NCBI GenBank assembly: GCA_902464275.1
Contig: CABQIK010000003.1
Coordinates: 57,451 to 121,450 of the forward strand
Length of the DNA stretch: 64,000 bases
From: an uncultured Alphaproteobacteria bacterium
GTDB taxonomy: Bacteria > Pseudomonadota > Alphaproteobacteria > RF32 > CAG-239
Reading direction: 5' to 3'
Shown: one piece after another, positions 33,487 to 40,976 of the stretch
Layout of the letters: the number at the start of each line of letters is the position of its first letter
How positions within the stretch are numbered: position 1 is the first letter of the stretch
The notes under the pieces: generated by a model
Databases searched by the model: none
What the model was told of the DNA's origin: nothing
The model's input: the letters and a program-made list of their open reading frames with translations, nothing else
Program-made: the position numbers and the translations under genes

Positions 33487-33613
33487 TCAATTTTTTAAAA
33501 GAGTCACAAAATTTTGGCAAAAAAATTTCAGTTTGTGAATCTTGTTAATAAAATTATAACTATCTTCATATACCTTGATACTGTTCATGCAAAATAAAAT
33601 AAAGGTAGAAACA

Positions 33614-34723
33614 ATGGTTAAATTAGAAACTATAAAAACTAAAAGTATAATTAACACCATTATTAATGACGATAGTATAAAGATTATGAACGCAATGGAG
33701 GAAAATTCCGTAGATTTGATTTTTGCCGATCCTCCGTATAATTTACAATTAGGCGACAGACTCACCAGACCGGATAATACTAATGTTTCCGGTGTTTATG
33801 AAGAATGGGACAGTTTTGAAAGTTTGGCTGCGTATGATGCCTATACCCGTGAATGGCTCACGGCGGCTAAGCGTGTTTTGAAAGATGACGGCAGTATTTG
33901 GGTCATCGGCTCATATCACAATATTTTCAGAGTAGGCTCAATTTTACAAGATTTGGGTTTTTGGATTTTAAATGACATTATTTGGAATAAAGTGAATCCG
34001 ATGCCTAATTTTAAAGGAACTCGTTTTACCAATGCTCATGAAACTTTAATTTGGGCGGTTAAAAATCCGAAGGCGAAATATACATTTAATTATGAGGCGA
34101 TGAAAGCCCTTAATGAAGATACGCAAATGCGCTCAACATGGGAAATTCCGCTTTGCACCGGCAAGGAAAGATTGAAGGGCGAAGACGGCAATAAGTTGCA
34201 CCCGACACAAAAGCCTGAAGCTTTGCTGTACCGTGTAATTATGGCATCGTCAAAAGTAGGCGATGTGGTGCTTGATCCGTTTTTCGGCACCGGAACCACC
34301 GGCGCGGTTGCCAAGCGTTTGGGGCGTAATTTTATCGGAATTGAAAAAGATAAAGCTTATGTCGCCGGAGCACAAAAACGTATTGATGAAGTTGCTCCGA
34401 TTGAGGCGGAAGGCGCATTGGAATACAGCTGCAAACGCAAACAGCCGCGTATTCCGTTCGGCACGGTGGTGGAGCGAGGATTGCTTACGCCCGGAACCGT
34501 TTTATATGATAGCGCCCGCAAGCATAAAGCCGTAATTCGCTCTGACGGAACCATTAAAGGCGAGGACGTTGAAGGTTCAATCCATCAGGTGGGAGCATCG
34601 GCGCAAAATACCGCGGCTTGTAATGGTTGGGTTTATTGGTATTATGAAGATGATAATCATGAGCTGATTTGTATTGATGAGCTTCGGCGCGCGGTCAGAG
34701 ATGAAATTTACGGAGCTGAGTAA
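33614..34723 (+). CDS. ccrM: CcrM-type DNA adenine methyltransferase (GANTC-specific)
   Basis: CcrM methylates adenine in GANTC and controls cell-cycle genes in Alphaproteobacteria. The 369-residue protein is a beta-class methyltransferase: DPPY (residues 39-42) precedes the AdoMet motif VLDPFFGTGTTGAVAKRLGRNFIGIE near 220. The target-recognition region between them contains HPTQKPEALL. The C-terminal ~85 residues (RIPFGTVVERGLLTPGTVLYDSARKHKAVIRSDGTI) are the RAMA-type domain found in CcrM. ATG 33614 follows AAAGGT; the frame is open 39 nt upstream. The pilin-type upstream elements in this window each hold a GANTC site, so its activity may regulate them. Confidence 0.93.
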   Translation: MVKLETIKTKSIINTIINDDSIKIMNAMEENSVDLIFADPPYNLQLGDRLTRPDNTNVSGVYEEWDSFESLAAYDAYTREWLTAAKRVLKDDGSIWVIGSYHNIFRVGSILQDLGFWILNDIIWNKVNPMPNFKGTRFTNAHETLIWAVKNPKAKYTFNYEAMKALNEDTQMRSTWEIPLCTGKERLKGEDGNKLHPTQKPEALLYRVIMASSKVGDVVLDPFFGTGTTGAVAKRLGRNFIGIEKDKAYVAGAQKRIDEVAPIEAEGALEYSCKRKQPRIPFGTVVERGLLTPGTVLYDSARKHKAVIRSDGTIKGEDVEGSIHQVGASAQNTAACNGWVYWYYEDDNHELICIDELRRAVRDEIYGAE

Positions 34724-34726
34724 TAA

Positions 34727-35836
34727 ATGCATAATAACAAGGCGATAACCGCAAAACACAATTACCTGCCGCAGCGTACCGATTATGCCGCGGCAGGTCA
34801 TTATGCGGCAATTGATTTGGGAACAAATTCTTGCCGGTTGGTTATTGCCACGCCGACGCCGACTTCGTTTCATGTGGTGGAAACTTTTTCAAAAATTACA
34901 CGCTTGGGTGAGGGTATTATTAACGATAATGCTCTTTCACGCGATGCAATCCGCCGCACGGTTACCGCGCTTAAAGTTTGTCGCGGAGTTATTGATGAAT
35001 ATTCACCGATTATAAACTCGCGCTTTGTGGCAACGGCGGCGTGTCGGCGCGCTAAAAACTGTCAGGATTTTGTTGATTTGGTTAAGCGTGAAACCGGAAT
35101 TAATTTGGAAGTTATTTCTTCAAAAGAAGAATCGCGTTTGGCGGTGGTGGGGTGCGTTCCGCTACTTAACCGCAATATTAAGCGTATGCTGGTTTTTGAC
35201 ATCGGCGGCGGCTCAACCGAAATCAGTTTGGCGCGCATCAGCGAGAGCGGTAAAACCTTTATTGAAGGATTTGTTTCATTGCCGTACGGGGTGGTTACCA
35301 TTTCCGAGGCGTTTCCTAAGCAGGATATGACTAAACTTGCCTATAATACCATTATGGAGCGCACGCAAGGATTGCTTAAAGATTTTGATGAAAAATTCGG
35401 TATTTTTGAAGGAATTAAAAATCAGGAAATACAGGTTATCGGAACTTCCGGCACGGTTACCGTTTTGGGCGCGGTGCATCTTAATTTAACCCGCTATAAT
35501 CGCTCGGCGGTTGATGGAATTTCCATCTCGGGGCCGGATATTATGAAGGTTATTACCAAAATTAAAAATATGGGCGATGAAGGGCGGCGCAAAAATCCGT
35601 GTATCGGCCCGCTGAAATCCGACTTGACAATTTCAGGCTGCGCAATTATTGAAGCTTTAATGACTTATTGGCCTATTTCAGAAATTACGGTTGCCGACCG
35701 CGGTATTCGCGAGGGAATTTTGCTTGATATGATGCACCATGAGCGCAAGCATAAAAACAACAATTATAAACATCGCGGGCGGCGTTTTTATCATAGAGGG
35801 AAAAAGTATGGCAAAAAGAAATCTGGCGGCGATTGA
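34727..35836 (+). CDS. Ppx/GppA family phosphatase (copy 1)
   Basis: The 369-residue protein belongs to the exopolyphosphatase / guanosine pentaphosphate phosphohydrolase family of the actin-like ATPase superfamily. YAAIDLGTNSCRLVIAT near residue 25 is the phosphate-binding loop, EAxxx-type SSKEESRLAVVG follows, VFDIGGGSTEISLARIS near 155 is the second loop, and IQVIGTSGTVTVLGAV near 230 the adenosine-type loop. The N-terminal ~22 residues are extra. The tail is basic (HRGRRFYHRGKKYGKKKSGGD). It stops at TGA, a rare stop in this window, 29 nt inside the next paralogue. Start ATG lies 4 nt after ccrM's stop. Confidence 0.88.
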   Translation: MHNNKAITAKHNYLPQRTDYAAAGHYAAIDLGTNSCRLVIATPTPTSFHVVETFSKITRLGEGIINDNALSRDAIRRTVTALKVCRGVIDEYSPIINSRFVATAACRRAKNCQDFVDLVKRETGINLEVISSKEESRLAVVGCVPLLNRNIKRMLVFDIGGGSTEISLARISESGKTFIEGFVSLPYGVVTISEAFPKQDMTKLAYNTIMERTQGLLKDFDEKFGIFEGIKNQEIQVIGTSGTVTVLGAVHLNLTRYNRSAVDGISISGPDIMKVITKIKNMGDEGRRKNPCIGPLKSDLTISGCAIIEALMTYWPISEITVADRGIREGILLDMMHHERKHKNNNYKHRGRRFYHRGKKYGKKKSGGD

Positions 35837-36743
35837 TTTGGGCACCAACTCTTGCCGATTGATGATTGCTGACGCGCAAGGCAAAGAGTTGTTTGCCACT
35901 TCCATAGCCACTAAATTGGGCGAGGGCATGTATGCAAAAATGCGTTTTACTGATGCCGCAGTTGAACGCGGATTAAATGCGTTTGCAGAATATGCCGAGA
36001 TAATGAAACAATATAATGTGGGCAAGTATCGGGCGATTGCAACCGCCTCATGCCGCATGGCAGGCAATGGAGCCGATTTTGTAAAAAAAGTTGAGCAAAA
36101 CTGCGGCATAAAAATTGATGTTATTGACGGTGGCGAAGAAGCGCTTTTGAACTTAAAAGGCGCGGTGCTGAATGCGCCGAAAACGGCAGAATATGTGGTG
36201 GTTTATGATTTGGGCGGCGGCTCAACCGAAATTACGTTGGCAAAGCTGAAGCCAGAGCTTGAAATTGTGCACACCGTATCGGTTCCGTGGGGAGCGCGTA
36301 ATTCTGCCGAGGCTTTTGGTTTGGCGGAATATAATGAGGTAAACGCGCAAAAACTGGCAATGGAAACAGCCGGATATGTTGCGGATTTTAATAAAAAGTC
36401 GGAACTTGAAAAGTATGCGGACAAAGCTTGCCTGATTGCCACTTCAAGCACTCCGCTCAGATTGGTTTCAATGGCAAAAAAGTGGGGAGAACATAATCGC
36501 AACCGCGCCGACGGCGTGCAAGTTACGGTAAAAGAGCTTGATAAACAAATTGCCAAGGTATGGCAAATGCCGCTCACGGAAAAAGAAAATTCGCCTTATA
36601 TCGGAAAGGACAGAGCGGCGATTTTTAACGCCGGCTGCGTAATTTTTAAAACGATTTATGACAATTTGAAATTTGATAAGCTGACGGCGTCATTAAAAAG
36701 CGCTCGTCACGCAATTATTGAGGAGCTGGTAAACAATGGCTAA
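35808..36743 (+). CDS. Ppx/GppA family phosphatase (copy 2)
   Basis: This 311-residue paralogue has AAIDLGTNSCRLMIADAQG at the N-terminus, ATASCRMAGNGADFV, DVIDGGEEALLNLKG, VYDLGGGSTEITLAK near residue 135 and LIATSSTPLRLVSMA. TSGTVT of copy 1 is replaced by TSSTPLRL, so this copy may differ in activity. The start ATG at 35808 is preceded by AGAGGG. The first 29 nt overlap the end of copy 1. It is followed, with 8-nt overlap, by rlmE, an order common in Alphaproteobacteria. Substrate (polyphosphate or pppGpp) cannot be decided from sequence. Confidence 0.87.
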   Translation: MAKRNLAAIDLGTNSCRLMIADAQGKELFATSIATKLGEGMYAKMRFTDAAVERGLNAFAEYAEIMKQYNVGKYRAIATASCRMAGNGADFVKKVEQNCGIKIDVIDGGEEALLNLKGAVLNAPKTAEYVVVYDLGGGSTEITLAKLKPELEIVHTVSVPWGARNSAEAFGLAEYNEVNAQKLAMETAGYVADFNKKSELEKYADKACLIATSSTPLRLVSMAKKWGEHNRNRADGVQVTVKELDKQIAKVWQMPLTEKENSPYIGKDRAAIFNAGCVIFKTIYDNLKFDKLTASLKSARHAIIEELVNNG

Positions 36744-37437
36744 ACTGACACATTCGGCAAAACTTGTGCGCGGACGAAAGACCTTAACAGTTCACGTTAA
36801 AACGGCAAAATATCACAAACCATCGTCTAATCGTTGGCTGGAGCGGCAGCTTAATGACCCGTATGTGGCGGAATCTAAACGCTTGGGGTATCGCTCGCGG
36901 GCGGCGTTTAAGCTTATTCAGCTTGATGAAAAATATCGGTTTTTAGGCAAGGGCAAAACCATTGTTGATTTGGGCTGCGCTCCCGGCGGTTGGACACAGG
37001 TTGCGGTTGAACGCAACAAAGGTAGCGGGCAGGTGGTCGGCATTGATATTTTGGAAACGCAGCCGGTTGCGGGCGCAACGCTGATTTGTCAGGATTTTAC
37101 CACGGAAGATGCACCGGATAAGTTAAAGGCTCTTTTGAACGGACCGGCGGATATTGTAATGAGCGATATGGCAGCCAACACAACCGGACATCAGCAAACT
37201 GACCATTTGCGCACCATCGGCTTGGTGGAAGCGGCATACGCCTTTGCCAAAGAAGTTTTAGCTGAGGGCGGAATTTTTATCGCTAAAGTGTTTCAGGGCG
37301 GGGCGGAAGGCACTTTGCTTGCCGATATGAAGAAAAATTTTGCCAAAGTTTCGCATTTTAAACCTGACGCAAGCCGGCAAGGCTCGCCGGAAACGTACGT
37401 TATTGCGCAAAATTTTAAGAAAGCGGCTAAGGTTTAG
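36736..37437 (+). CDS. rlmE: 23S rRNA (uridine-2'-O-)-methyltransferase RlmE
   Basis: RlmE (FtsJ/RrmJ) methylates the 2'-O of U2552 in 23S rRNA. The 233-residue chain has the conserved start of the catalytic domain (RLGYRSRAAFKLIQLDEKYRFL, where the first catalytic Lys lies), the AdoMet loop VDLGCAPGGWTQVA near residue 80, DIVMSDMAANTTGHQQTDHLR with the catalytic Asp near 140, and GGIFIAKVFQGGAEG with the second Lys. A ~40-residue basic N-terminal extension (VRGRKTLTVHVKTAKYHKPSSN) is typical of alphaproteobacterial forms. Stop TAG. It ends the ccrM-ppx-ppx-rlmE series. Confidence 0.94.
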   Translation: MAKLTHSAKLVRGRKTLTVHVKTAKYHKPSSNRWLERQLNDPYVAESKRLGYRSRAAFKLIQLDEKYRFLGKGKTIVDLGCAPGGWTQVAVERNKGSGQVVGIDILETQPVAGATLICQDFTTEDAPDKLKALLNGPADIVMSDMAANTTGHQQTDHLRTIGLVEAAYAFAKEVLAEGGIFIAKVFQGGAEGTLLADMKKNFAKVSHFKPDASRQGSPETYVIAQNFKKAAKV

Positions 37438-37445
37438 AATAAAAC

Positions 37446-37473
37446 TTGACAAAAAAGTCAAAAGATGTATAAT
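37446..37473 (+). promoter_or_regulatory. Consensus sigma-70 promoter of the 37517-38707 gene pair
   Basis: TTGACA (37446-37451), a 16-bp spacer and TATAAT (37468-37473): both boxes match the consensus exactly. It lies 43 nt before ATG 37517. Confidence 0.8.
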
Positions 37474-37516
37474 GTGCTTGTTCAAAGAATTATTAACATC
37501 TAAAACACACGATATT

Positions 37517-38143
37517 ATGAAGAAAATCATCAGGATTGAAATTGACCAATATTTTCCGGAATGTTGGGATGTCTTGTCGGCTAAAAATGTAGCCTTGACG
37601 TTTGGCAATCAGTTGATGGCAGACAAAGATCATTACGTTAAGATTATCGGGCGCGGCGCTTGGTCTAAGCTTTGCTGGAAATCAGCACTGGAAGAGGCGC
37701 AAAGTTACCAACTCGTTAATCAAAATGCGTTCTGCTTCACGGCTGTTCTGCATAGGCAAGATGAAGCTGTAAATCTGTCGCTGCTGAAGTATCAGAGACT
37801 ATATCGTTTGATTTACGTGCCATTTAGGCAGTATGTCTATCTGGTGGACGAGCGATTGGTTCATGATGAGCCGGTAGCAAATTTGGCTTATGCGCTTGGC
37901 TTTTCCAAGATTAAGACTGAAAGCTTTATGGTTGAAAACAACTACATTGCTTCGGCAGTCAGGAACTTCAAAGTTACTCGTCGCGGTAGCTTGGTGGCAT
38001 TTAAGGACGTTCTCTACTATTCAGAAAACGGTACGACTTTCAGCAAAGAGTTTCCTGCAATGTATTTTGCAGAAAACAGCATCATGAGTGCTTATTTGCA
38101 GGAAGAAAACAAAAAGTTGAACCATGAGGAAGAGCAACAGTAA
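37517..38143 (+). CDS. Unknown soluble protein (208 aa), paralogous motif with the next gene
   Basis: No family is recognised. The ATG at 37517 lacks a ribosome site; the frame is open upstream into rlmE, which is an artefact. The protein is soluble, with a notable block LYRLIYVPFRQYVYLVDERLVHDE around residue 110 that resembles LLLYQPFRQVAFVLHQDLVATT in the next gene. C-terminal end is acidic (LNHEEEQQ). It has an exact consensus promoter upstream and no SD, like other unknown orphans here. Codon use (CTG, ATC, GTC, CTC) differs from the neighbouring housekeeping genes. Confidence 0.72.
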   Translation: MKKIIRIEIDQYFPECWDVLSAKNVALTFGNQLMADKDHYVKIIGRGAWSKLCWKSALEEAQSYQLVNQNAFCFTAVLHRQDEAVNLSLLKYQRLYRLIYVPFRQYVYLVDERLVHDEPVANLAYALGFSKIKTESFMVENNYIASAVRNFKVTRRGSLVAFKDVLYYSENGTTFSKEFPAMYFAENSIMSAYLQEENKKLNHEEEQQ

Positions 38144-38164
38144 TTCCTCTTAAAACCAAGAAAC

Positions 38165-38707
38165 ATGAAAAAGAAATTTTGCGGTTTTGCTGTTGACGTA
38201 AACAAGCTTGAGGGGCTTAATCTGATAACCCCGAGGTTTTTGGCTGAAAATATGCTGAATAACTTTCGTTATACGGCTGATGACGGTCAGGAATACAAAG
38301 TGGAACCTATGCCGTACACAACAAAGTTGTTGCGGATACAGACGTTACCTGCCTACAGGCCTTTTATGGACGAGGCAGGGCTTGATAATGGTTCAGTAGC
38401 CATCTCATTCAGAGCCCGGTTGGTTGGCGCAAAGGATGTGCCGGAGGCAGACAAGCTGTTGTTGCTGTATCAGCCGTTCAGGCAAGTGGCATTCGTGTTG
38501 CACCAGGATTTGGTTGCGACAACTGTGCTTCTGGATTTCATGACCAAGGAAGATTACGATTCGGCGAGCTTGATGTACTTCAAGCGTCCTGAGAGCGCAA
38601 AACCGAAACAGTCATGGTTGGGCAAACTCTTCAGACGCAAGACTGAAGAATGGGTTTACAAAGTTACGCCGGAAGGACTGAAGCTTGACGTTATAACACA
38701 AACGTAA
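38165..38707 (+). CDS. Unknown soluble protein (180 aa), partner of 37517
   Basis: The product is not recognised. It starts 21 nt after the previous gene and ends before a strong terminator, so the two form an operon. Shared with the previous gene is the PFRQ block (LLLYQPFRQVAFVLHQDLV, near residue 100), suggesting distant duplication. The C-terminal part is basic (KQSWLGKLFRRKTEEWVYKV). No membrane segment, no signal peptide. Codon style again differs from neighbours. No ribosome site: the ATG is preceded by AAACC-AAGAAAC. Confidence 0.68.
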   Translation: MKKKFCGFAVDVNKLEGLNLITPRFLAENMLNNFRYTADDGQEYKVEPMPYTTKLLRIQTLPAYRPFMDEAGLDNGSVAISFRARLVGAKDVPEADKLLLLYQPFRQVAFVLHQDLVATTVLLDFMTKEDYDSASLMYFKRPESAKPKQSWLGKLFRRKTEEWVYKVTPEGLKLDVITQT

Positions 38708-38724
38708 AGCTGAATATGAGAATT

Positions 38725-38754
38725 AAAGAGGAGAGTAAAATCTCCTCTTTTTTT
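38725..38754 (+). terminator. Terminator of the 37517-38707 operon
   Basis: AAGAGGAGA (38726-38734) pairs with TCTCCTCTT (38741-38749), followed by five more T. Confidence 0.9.
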
Positions 38755-38801
38755 GTTGCCTTATCGTTAAAATTTTGTATAGTTCAAACAGAGAGGTTAA
38801 A

Positions 38802-40013
38802 ATGCAAATCAGTGCCAGATATCAGGCGGTTTATGAGCTGCTTGTTGAAATTTTTAAAGACGAAAAACCCGCAGATAATATTATAAATGACTATTTACGG
38901 CGGCGCAAATATATCGGAAGTAAAGACAGGCGCTTTATAACGGATACGGTGTGGAATATTATCAGGCGCCGCATGCGGCTTGAGTTTGAGGCGGGGAGTA
39001 AAACTCCGCGTATGGTTTTGCTTTGCTATTTGCAAGATGAAGATTTAGATATTGCCGCCGATGGTTCGCAATATGGCTTGGCATCGGTTACCAAAGATGA
39101 AAAAGCGCAACTCAAAAATTTAAATTCTGACGTTTACCCTGATTATGTGGCGCTAGAATGTCCGGAATGGTTGTATCAAAAAATTAATAACCGCGCTTTG
39201 CTCACGGCGTTGCAGCACTCGGCGCCGGTTGACTTGCGGGTTAATATGGCGGAGCGGAACGAGGTTAAAAGCAGGCTTAAAAATGAAGGGCTGTTTTTTG
39301 CCAATACCCCGTATTCGCCGCTCGGGCTGCGCTCAGAAGAGCGGGTTAATTTGAACAACTGCATTGCTTATCAGGAAGGCTTGTGCGAAGTGCAAGATGA
39401 GGCTTCGCAGTTGGCGGCAATATTGTGTGATGTTTCAGCCGATGACAAAGTTATAGATTATTGCGCCGGCGCCGGCGGAAAAAGTTTGGCGATTGCCGCA
39501 ATTAATCGTAATGAGGGGCAAATTTTGGCGCATGATTATGACTGGAACCGCATGGATGCCATTAAAGACCGCGCGCAAAGGCTCGGAATCCGCAATATAA
39601 AGCTGGTGCGAGAAGTGGAAGATTCTGACTTTGACCGCTTTATTATTGACGCGCCGTGTTCAGGTACCGGAACATGGCGTCGTTCGCCCGATGCAAAATT
39701 CAGGCTTACTCCCGAACGGCTTGCTGTTTTAAATCAAACGCAGGCGGAGATTTTGGAAACGGCTTATAAACACACCAAAACGGGCGGTAAAATTATTTAC
39801 ATTACCTGCTCGGTTCTGCCTGATGAAAACGAAAATATGGTGCTTAATTTTGTGGCTAAACATGCGGATATTAAGTTTGTTGAGCACAATAAGCTATGGC
39901 AGAAAAAGCTTGATATGCCGTTTCCGTTTACGGAAAGCAGGTTTATAAAATTGGCGCCGCATACAACCGGTACCGACGGGTTTTTCTTTTGCATGATGCA
40001 AAAGGACGAGTGA
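38802..40013 (+). CDS. rsmB: RsmB/NOP-family RNA m5C methyltransferase
   Basis: RsmB-type enzymes methylate C967 of 16S rRNA. The 403-residue protein has an N-terminal helical NusB-like region (ISARYQAVYELLVEIFKDEKPADNIINDYLRRR), then the Rossmann fold: VQDEASQLAA, VIDYCAGAGGKSLAIAA near residue 225, IIDAPCSGTGTWRRSPDAKF near 280 (motif IV Cys) and KIIYITCSVLPDENENMVL near 330 (motif VI Cys, the nucleophile). It ends with TGTDGFFFCMMQ, a family C-terminus, then TGA: one of only two TGA stops seen. ATG 38802 follows AGAGG. The pilin gene C on the other strand ends 2 nt away. Confidence 0.9.
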   Translation: MQISARYQAVYELLVEIFKDEKPADNIINDYLRRRKYIGSKDRRFITDTVWNIIRRRMRLEFEAGSKTPRMVLLCYLQDEDLDIAADGSQYGLASVTKDEKAQLKNLNSDVYPDYVALECPEWLYQKINNRALLTALQHSAPVDLRVNMAERNEVKSRLKNEGLFFANTPYSPLGLRSEERVNLNNCIAYQEGLCEVQDEASQLAAILCDVSADDKVIDYCAGAGGKSLAIAAINRNEGQILAHDYDWNRMDAIKDRAQRLGIRNIKLVREVEDSDFDRFIIDAPCSGTGTWRRSPDAKFRLTPERLAVLNQTQAEILETAYKHTKTGGKIIYITCSVLPDENENMVLNFVAKHADIKFVEHNKLWQKKLDMPFPFTESRFIKLAPHTTGTDGFFFCMMQKDE

Positions 40014-40014
40014 T

Positions 40015-40761
40015 TTATTGCTTCCACAAAACATAAAGTATGCAAGCGCGTTCATTGCAAGCGTCGCATAGGTTGGCGGCTTTGTTTAAATCAAGGTCAC
40101 GCAAACATTCTTTTGAGGCAGAACAATAGGCATCGCCATACAAATGGCCGATATACGTTCCATCTGCAGAACTTGTATCGTTAAATGATTTATAAGTTTC
40201 GACCAACCATAAATTGGCAGCGTTTTCTTTGGCGGCAATTACTATGTTACGGCATATTTCCGCGCCTTGTGCCGAGGGAGGAGTGCGGAACCCTATACCG
40301 CCGAATGACTTGCTTGGCGCTTGAAAATTATAATAATATATCCAAGTATCACCTTTAAACCACTTGTCTTGTAATATATTATTGCGGATATATTCTATGC
40401 CATCGGGTAATAAATTAAGTTTGTATAAAAGTTTGCCGTAATGAGTGAGATACTCAGTATGTTGCAATTTGTCTTTAATTGAGAGCACGTTATTAATCAA
40501 CATATTAACCGCCTCAGCATGCTGATTTAGCTTGTACTTCATCATTGCCTTGGAGTATCCGGCAATGGCACCGACCGACAGAACCCCGATGATTGCCAGC
40601 ACGCCAAGCATTTCGACCATACTTCTTCCGGTGCTTGCGTCTGGCGGGCACCTACTTGCAACTTTTTTCATTATGTACCTTTTAGTGTACACCGCAGAAA
40701 AAAGTTGCGTCGTATCTGCCTCGCCATCCGCAAGCTTAGCTAATATATTTTGAATAAACAT
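40015..40761 (-). CDS. Prepilin-like protein C with a repeat-derived leader (248 aa)
   Basis: Cleavage is expected after G45, before RSMVE (Glu at +5), followed by the same hydrophobic helix as in the relatives. The 45-residue leader (relatives have 6) is encoded almost wholly by the dispersed hairpin repeat at 40633-40735, translated as AKLADGEADTTQLFSAV and onwards. The start ATG has GAGGAG 8 nt upstream. Mature blocks: KLNLLPDGIEYIRNNIL (in place of GEIP..M), AEICRNIVIAAKENAANL and the C-terminal CSASKECLRDLDLNKAANLCDAC. The conserved upstream element is at 40806-40852. Confidence 0.82.
   Translation of the reverse strand: MFIQNILAKLADGEADTTQLFSAVYTKRYIMKKVASRCPPDASTGRSMVEMLGVLAIIGVLSVGAIAGYSKAMMKYKLNQHAEAVNMLINNVLSIKDKLQHTEYLTHYGKLLYKLNLLPDGIEYIRNNILQDKWFKGDTWIYYYNFQAPSKSFGGIGFRTPPSAQGAEICRNIVIAAKENAANLWLVETYKSFNDTSSADGTYIGHLYGDAYCSASKECLRDLDLNKAANLCDACNERACILYVLWKQ
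40633..40735 (+). repeat. Dispersed ~100-bp hairpin repeat (copy 4), inside a pilin leader
   Basis: Inverted ends GCTTGCG and CGCAAGC; the core GCAACTTTTTT pairs with AAAAAAGTTGC. It lies within the coding sequence of pilin gene C and keeps the frame. Confidence 0.85.
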
Positions 40762-40805
40762 CAGAAAATCTCCTCAAATTGTTAAATTAAAGAAGATTTT
40801 ACTCC

Positions 40806-40852
40806 GCGTTTTTTTTTGCAATATTTACGAGTCCGCGCTGTGCATAAGTTGT
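40806..40852 (-). promoter_or_regulatory. Conserved pilin upstream element (copy C)
   Basis: The A-tract, GACTC and TTATGCACA of the element are kept. Its distal end (40838-40852) is part of the 108-bp direct repeat. Confidence 0.7.
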
Positions 40853-40945
40853 AATAAGCGAGTGTTTATTTTTTAGTTTTATTATATCCTTTTCAGAAGG
40901 AGGACTGATTATGAAATTATCCGCTAAAATTACATCATGGCAAAA
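40838..40945. repeat. 108-bp direct repeat, left copy
   Basis: Identical to 43028-43135 over 108 bp. It contains the end of the pilin C element, the upstream region and ribosome site of the DUF2157 gene and its first 11-12 codons. Confidence 0.95.
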
Positions 40946-40976
40946 AACCGGAAATGTTTGCCTTTCCAAGCCTTAA
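40911..40976 (+). pseudogene. Truncated duplicate of the DUF2157 gene start
   Basis: ATG with GGAGG upstream reads MKLSAKITSWQ as in the complete gene at 43101, then leaves homology after codon 12 and ends at TAA 40974-40976. It is the part of the gene duplicated in the left 108-bp repeat. Translation of this short frame could couple to the ATG at 40954, which lies inside it in another frame. Confidence 0.75.
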
